A stretch of DNA of 64,000 bases from Fodinibacter luteus. Lineage in GTDB: Bacteria; Actinomycetota; Actinomycetes; Actinomycetales; Dermatophilaceae. Under the pieces are notes generated by a model. It had not been told where the DNA came from and made no database searches. It was given only the letters and a program-made list of their open reading frames with translations. The stretch lies in the NCBI RefSeq assembly GCF_039541575.1, contig NZ_BAABGM010000015.1:186001-250000 (forward strand). Reading direction: 5' to 3'. The translations under genes and the position numbers were made by a program. Shown here piece after piece: positions 60,345 through 64,000 of the stretch. The stretch's first letter is position 1; each line of letters starts with the position of its first letter.

Positions 60345-60770
60345 GTGACCCTCGGTCCAGACCCGGCACGGGCCCGCGCAGCCGTCGAGAGCCTCACCGC
60401 CCTGCGCGACGGGGTCCGGGCAGCCGAGGACGACGTGCTCGCGTGCCTCGTCGTCACGGGTGAGCCGCGGCCCCAGCGCGTGCTCGACGACTGGCTCGAC
60501 CAGGCCGCTGACACGCTGCGGGCCCTCGGGGAGACCGCGGCCGACCTCTCCCCCACCCTCGACCGGTACACGAGACCGCCCGGCACGGATGCCGTGTGGT
60601 CGCGGGCGCCGGCCGCCTCACCCGCGGCACCGGCCGCCTCACCCGCGCCACCGGCCGCCTCCCCCGCGGCACCGGCCGCCTCCCCCGCGGCACCGGCCGC
60701 CTCCCCCGCGGCACCGGCCGCCTCCCCCGCGGCACCGGCCGCGGAGCCGGAACGGCAGGGGCGGCCGTGA
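60345..60770 (+). CDS. Small helical protein with Ala/Pro repeat tail
   Basis: A 141-residue protein of unknown family. Residues 1-80 are helical (ARARAAVESLTALRDGVRAAEDDVLACLVV; LDDWLDQAADTLRALGETAADLS), and residues 85-141 are seven copies of PAASPAA-like heptads encoded by 21-nt repeats (about 60608-60748). The next gene overlaps its stop by GTGA. The two together resemble helical type VII secretion substrates or chaperones, but a WXG motif is not present in this one. Confidence 0.6.
   Translation: MTLGPDPARARAAVESLTALRDGVRAAEDDVLACLVVTGEPRPQRVLDDWLDQAADTLRALGETAADLSPTLDRYTRPPGTDAVWSRAPAASPAAPAASPAPPAASPAAPAASPAAPAASPAAPAASPAAPAAEPERQGRP
60608..60748 (+). repeat. 21-bp tandem repeats coding PAASPAA
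   Basis: About seven units of GCCGCCTCCCCCGCGGCACCG with small changes lie in the 3' part of the small helical gene. Confidence 0.75.
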
Positions 60771-61288
60771 GCGTCGTGCCGGGCGACCCGGCATCCCTGT
60801 CCGCGTGCGGCGCCGCGACGCGCGGCGTGGGCGAGCGGCTCGGCCGGCACGCGTCCGGCGTGCGCACGGCATCCCGGCTGCTCGGCGAGGGGTGGGCGGG
60901 CCGCACGTCCGCCGGGGTGCGACGGCGCACCGGCGACCTCGCGGAGGCAACCGACGCGACGGCGGCCGAGCTCGACCGGGTCGGCCGGGTGCTCCAGGAC
61001 CACGCGAGCGACCTCGCCGACCTCGTCGCACGGGGCCGGGCGCTCGAGGAGCGCGCCCGCGCGGCCGGGCTCGAGGTGCGCGAGGGACGCGTCGAGGTGG
61101 CGTGGGGGGTCACCGGGACGGCCGACGCGGCATCCGACCGTCAACGTGAGGAGGCCCGGGCCGGGTTGCAGGCCGAGCTCGACCTCGTGCTCGCGCAGCA
61201 CCGGCGGCGGCGCGACTGGGTGCTCGGTGTGCTCCGTGAGTCGACGACGACCCTGGCCGAGGTCTCCCGCAACCTGCGTGGCGGATGA
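60767..61288 (+). CDS. WXG100-like helical protein
   Basis: A 173-residue, wholly alpha-helical protein. Near residue 42 it has LLGEGWAGRTSAGV, a W-x-G turn between two helices as in WXG100 type VII substrates. The second helix (AEATDATAAELDRVGRVLQDHASDLADLVARGRALE) has the usual heptad pattern, and a third helical part follows. It is longer than classic 100-residue WXG proteins. The GTG start overlaps the previous stop. The FHA-FtsK ATPase at 41635 is a possible export partner; this is inference. Confidence 0.6.
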   Translation: MSVVPGDPASLSACGAATRGVGERLGRHASGVRTASRLLGEGWAGRTSAGVRRRTGDLAEATDATAAELDRVGRVLQDHASDLADLVARGRALEERARAAGLEVREGRVEVAWGVTGTADAASDRQREEARAGLQAELDLVLAQHRRRRDWVLGVLRESTTTLAEVSRNLRGG

Positions 61289-61339
61289 GAGGATCGCCGG
61301 ACCGCCGGATGCCGGCCCGCCGATCGAAGGGACTTGAGG

Positions 61340-61837
61340 GTGCGAGTGACGACGCGCGAGGAGCTGGGCGGGACCGTCGAGGAGGTCTACGCGCTGTTCA
61401 CCGACGTGGCCTTCCAGGAGGCCAAGTGCCTGGCGACGACCGACGACGCCAACCACTTCAGCGTCGACGTCATGGGCGGGCCGACGGGTGAGAAGGTCCG
61501 CACCGAGCGGCACCTGAAGTCGGACGGGCTGCCCGACGTCGCGAGGTCCTTCGTCGGGGAGCACCTGACGATCATCGAGGTGCAGTCCTGGTCCGCCCCG
61601 GCCGCCGACGGCTCGCGCGAGTCGGCGGTCGACATGCACGTCAAGGGCGCGCCGCTCACCCTCAAGGGAACCCTGCGGCTCGAGCCCGCGGGGGGCGCCA
61701 CCGTCAAGGTGCTCGACCTCGACCTCAAGGCGCACGTGCCGTTCATCGGGGGCAAGATCGAACGCGCGGCGGCCGAGCCGATCGAGGCGGCGATCGCCAT
61801 CGAGTCCGAGCTCATCCGGGAGTGGCTCGCCCGCTGA
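61340..61837 (+). CDS. DUF2505 protein
   Basis: A 165-residue protein with a START/SRPBCC-like fold: VRVTTREELGGTVEEVYALFTDVAFQEAKC, then a run of beta strands, and a long C-terminal helix (FIGGKIERAAAEPIEAAIAIESELIREWL). This pattern is the DUF2505 family of actinobacteria, which may bind a hydrophobic ligand. GAAGGG lies 8 nt before the GTG. It is convergent with pruA. A TTG at 61334 is also in frame. Confidence 0.85.
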   Translation: MRVTTREELGGTVEEVYALFTDVAFQEAKCLATTDDANHFSVDVMGGPTGEKVRTERHLKSDGLPDVARSFVGEHLTIIEVQSWSAPAADGSRESAVDMHVKGAPLTLKGTLRLEPAGGATVKVLDLDLKAHVPFIGGKIERAAAEPIEAAIAIESELIREWLAR

Positions 61838-61861
61838 CCGCCCGGCATCCCCGCGCCTCTT

Positions 61862-61939
61862 CCTGCACTTCGTGCGACTTGAGTGCGGTTCTGCGGCACT
61901 CGCCCGCGAGAAACCGCGCCGAAGTCGCACGAAGTCAGG
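61862..61939. repeat. Long-armed inverted repeat downstream of the DUF2505 gene
   Basis: Arms CCTGCACTTCGTGCGACTT (61862-61880) and AAGTCGCACGAAGTCAGG (61922-61939) pair fully apart from one bulged base. The CTTCGTGC core recurs next to the second element at 61961. Confidence 0.65.
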
Positions 61940-61962
61940 TGGTCCCGACACCCCTTGACTTC

Positions 61963-62021
61963 GTGCACATCACCCACCCGTCACGGGCCGAACTCGGCCT
62001 CGCCGGGTGGGTGATGTGCAC
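61963..62021. terminator. Bidirectional family B hairpin between DUF2505 and pruA
   Basis: Perfect 17-bp arms GTGCACATCACCCACCC (61963-61979) and its complement (62005-62021), with an inner stem GGCCGA/TCGGCC. It lies 3 nt past the pruA stop and about 125 nt past the DUF2505 stop, so it can end both convergent transcripts. Shares the arm core with 48771-48837. Confidence 0.65.
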
Positions 62022-62024
62022 CGG

Positions 62025-63653
62025 TCAGCCCATGTGTGGGTAGGTGTGGTTCGTCGGCGGGACGAAGTTCTCCTTGATGGAGCGCACCGAGGTCCAGCGC
62101 AGGAGGTTCGCGGCCGAGCCCGCCTTGTCGTTGGTGCCCGAGGCGCGGCCGCCGCCGAAGGGCTGCTGGCCGACGACGGCGCCGGTCGGCTTGTCGTTGA
62201 CGTAGAAGTTGCCGGCGGCGAAGCGCAGCCGGTGGGTGGCGTCCGCGATGGCCGCCCGGTCCTGCGCGATGACCGCGCCGGTGAGGGCGTACGGGGCGAA
62301 CGACTCCATCTGCTCGAGCACCTTCGAGTACTGCCGGTCGGGGTAGACGTGCACGGCGAGGATCGGGCCGAAGTACTCGGTCGCGAACATCTCGTCGGTC
62401 GGGTCGCTGCTCTCGACGACGGTCGGTCGCACGAAGTACCCGACCGAGTCGTCGTAGGTGCCGCCCGCGACGACGTCGAGGTGGCTCGTCGCGTGGGCCC
62501 GGTCGATGGCGGCCTTGTGCCTGGCGAACGCCCGGTCGTCGATGACGGCGCCCATGAAGTTCGACAGGTCGGTGACATCACCCATGGCGAGGCCGTTCGT
62601 CAGCTCGACGAGGTCGCCCTTGATCTGCCGCCACAACGAGCGAGGCACGTAGGCGCGCGAGGCGGCCGAGCACTTCTGGCCCTGGTACTCGAAGGCGCCG
62701 CGGATGAGCGCGGTGCGCAGCACGTCGGGGTCGGCGCTCGGGTGGGCGAGCACGAAGTCCTTGCCCCCCGTCTCGCCGACGATGCGCGGGTAGTGGCGGT
62801 AGGTCGTGAGGCTCGACCCGATCTGCTGCCACAGGCCCTGGAACACCGCGGTCGAGCCGGTGAAGTGCAGCCCTGCGAACTCCGGGTGCCCGAGCACAAC
62901 CTCCGAGACCTCGCGGCCGTGGCCGGTGACCATGTTGACGACGCCGGGCGGCATCCCGGCCTCCTCGAGCAGCTCCATCGTCAGCTGTGCGGCGAGCTGC
63001 TGGGAGTGCGAGGGCTTCCACACGACGGTGTTGCCCATGAGGGCGGGTGCCGTCGGGAGGTTGCCCGCGATCGCGGTGAAGTTGAAGGGCGTGATGGCGT
63101 AGACGAAGCCCTCGAGGGAGCGGTAGTCGCTGCGGTTCCACAGGCCGCGCGAGTTGGCCGGGGGCTGCTCCTCGATGATCTGGCGGGCGAAGTGCACGTT
63201 GAAGCGCCAGAAGTCGATGAGCTCGCACGCGGCGTCGATCTCCGCCTGGTATGCCGTCTTGCTCTGTCCCAGCATCGTCGCGGCGTTGATCCGAGCTCGC
63301 CACGGGCCGGCGAGCAGGTCAGCGGCCTTGAGCAGGACCGCGGCGCGGTCGTCGAAGGACAGGTCCCGCCACGCCGGCGCGGCGGTCATCGCCGCGTCGA
63401 TCGCCGCGGCCGCGTCGCCCTTGGTGGCTCCACGGGTCACGGCGAGCACCTTGCGGTGGGCGTGCGGCTGGCGCACCTCGATGCGCTCGCCCTTTCCGGC
63501 AACGCGCCGGCCGCCGATGGTGTGCGGGAGGTCGCGCCGGTCCGCGGCGAGCTCGGCGAGGGCCACCTCGAGGCGGGCCCGCTCGGGGGTGCCCGGGGCG
63601 TAGTCGAGCACGGGCTCGTTCGTCGGGGTGGGCACGTGCGTCACAGCGTCCAT
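62025..63653 (-). CDS. pruA: L-glutamate gamma-semialdehyde dehydrogenase
   Basis: A 542-residue aldehyde dehydrogenase that oxidises pyrroline-5-carboxylate/glutamate semialdehyde to glutamate, the second step of proline catabolism. The catalytic Cys is in YQGQKCSAASRAYVP, with VGETGGKDF and the NAD-binding HFTGSTAVF. The N-terminus (LPHTIGGRRVAGKGERIEVRQPHAHRKVLA) is typical of stand-alone PruA/RocA. GAGGAG lies 7 nt before the ATG. The glutamate it makes can feed the NAD-GDH in this window. The proline dehydrogenase partner is not present here. Confidence 0.95.
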   Translation of the reverse strand: MDAVTHVPTPTNEPVLDYAPGTPERARLEVALAELAADRRDLPHTIGGRRVAGKGERIEVRQPHAHRKVLAVTRGATKGDAAAAIDAAMTAAPAWRDLSFDDRAAVLLKAADLLAGPWRARINAATMLGQSKTAYQAEIDAACELIDFWRFNVHFARQIIEEQPPANSRGLWNRSDYRSLEGFVYAITPFNFTAIAGNLPTAPALMGNTVVWKPSHSQQLAAQLTMELLEEAGMPPGVVNMVTGHGREVSEVVLGHPEFAGLHFTGSTAVFQGLWQQIGSSLTTYRHYPRIVGETGGKDFVLAHPSADPDVLRTALIRGAFEYQGQKCSAASRAYVPRSLWRQIKGDLVELTNGLAMGDVTDLSNFMGAVIDDRAFARHKAAIDRAHATSHLDVVAGGTYDDSVGYFVRPTVVESSDPTDEMFATEYFGPILAVHVYPDRQYSKVLEQMESFAPYALTGAVIAQDRAAIADATHRLRFAAGNFYVNDKPTGAVVGQQPFGGGRASGTNDKAGSAANLLRWTSVRSIKENFVPPTNHTYPHMG

Positions 63654-63758
63654 GCGGGGGCTCCTCGCTTCGGTCACGGCGTCGGGATCACCCCCACTCT
63701 TCCGTCGCGCGTTCCCCCCGTGCAACCTCTTGCGAGAGTCCGCACCGCGCTCTGGGCG

Positions 63759-64000
63759 TCACCCGACGAGGGCGCGGACCTGCGCGAGCTCGGTGACGTC
63801 GTACCAGAGCAGGTCGGTCGGCTCGCTCGCGCCCGGCTCCTCGTCGACGTGGAAGGAGACGACCCGACGGCGGTCGACGGGGGCCGACAGGCGCACCCGC
63901 GAGGGCACGTCCGGCGAGGTTGGGTGCAGCACGGTCGAGGCGTCGACGTCCGCGGCGGCGACGACCCGGCGCCGGATGCCCCCCTCGGTCAGCCCGACCG
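63759..64000 (-). CDS. DUF6912 family protein (C-terminal part only)
   Basis: The last 80 codons of a gene that enters from beyond the window end, stopping at 63759. The sequence GIRRRVVAAADVDASTV, then VRLSAPVDRRRVVSFHVDE and the end TDLLWYDVTELAQVRALV match the C-terminal half of DUF6912 proteins, which are common next to metabolic genes in actinobacteria and have no known role. It lies 105 nt upstream of pruA on the same strand. Confidence 0.65.
   Translation of the reverse strand, partial: VGLTEGGIRRRVVAAADVDASTVLHPTSPDVPSRVRLSAPVDRRRVVSFHVDEEPGASEPTDLLWYDVTELAQVRALVG

Overview
This is high-GC actinobacterial DNA. GAC, CTC and GCC codons dominate, genes are tightly packed with many GTGA or ATGA stop-start overlaps, and there is a WhiB1-type regulator, a Tad operon in actinobacterial order, a large NAD-glutamate dehydrogenase, and a tmRNA whose tag reads ADSKRTDFALAA. 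The closest fit is a member of the Micrococcales, probably Intrasporangiaceae. That placement is inferred from gene style, not from a marker gene. The DNA looks chromosomal. I see no phage, plasmid, transposase, CRISPR array, rRNA or tRNA gene.

Layout. 1-8200: the N-terminus of a probable DEAD-box helicase, a VanZ-like membrane protein, NAD-type malic enzyme, a SIMPL protein, a YgjV-GNAT fusion, pyruvate phosphate dikinase, a PAP2 phosphatase and ssrA (tmRNA). 8300-14100: a proline-rich membrane protein, then a three-gene operon of a BAT1-type permease, a choline-kinase-like kinase and a dimethylglycine/sarcosine-dehydrogenase-like flavoprotein. 14300-17300: a small secreted His-His-Cys protein, a HTH-only LuxR protein and a secreted M1 peptidase. 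17500-29200: pyruvate carboxylase, a CsbD-like protein, a DUF2207 protein and the cell division/ribosome rescue block smpB, M23 peptidase, ftsX, ftsE, TY-Chap-like protein, prfB. 29600-31000: a second His-His-Cys protein with its own LuxR regulator. 31000-35900: a tad pilus operon. 36000-41300: a cAMP-type operon (cyclase-AAA-TPR protein, DinB/MDMPI protein, CNB-domain protein). 41600-48500: an FHA-FtsK/EssC-like ATPase, a nested antisense membrane gene, whiB1 and a PdtaS-like kinase. 48800-64000: NAD-GDH, two transporters, a PLP decarboxylase, an M20 peptidase, two small helical WXG-like proteins, a DUF2505 protein, pruA and the end of a DUF6912 protein.

How the genes work together. Malic enzyme, PPDK and pyruvate carboxylase control exchange between C3 and C4 acids. 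GDH, pruA, the M20 peptidase, the decarboxylase and the one-carbon flavoprotein suggest active amino-acid and methylated-amine catabolism. ssrA and smpB supply both partners of trans-translation. ftsE, ftsX and the coiled-coil M23 enzyme form a septal hydrolase system.

Three genome-wide habits stand out. (1) At least twelve genes have a TAnnnT -10 box 6-9 nt before the start codon, so many transcripts should be leaderless. (2) Gene ends and starts carry short tandem duplications that copy start or stop codons. (3) Intergenic gaps carry long-armed inverted repeats, some of them in related copies. The best candidate for an undescribed system is the pair of secreted proteins whose mature N-terminus is predicted to be His-His-Cys, each lying next to a LuxR-type gene.
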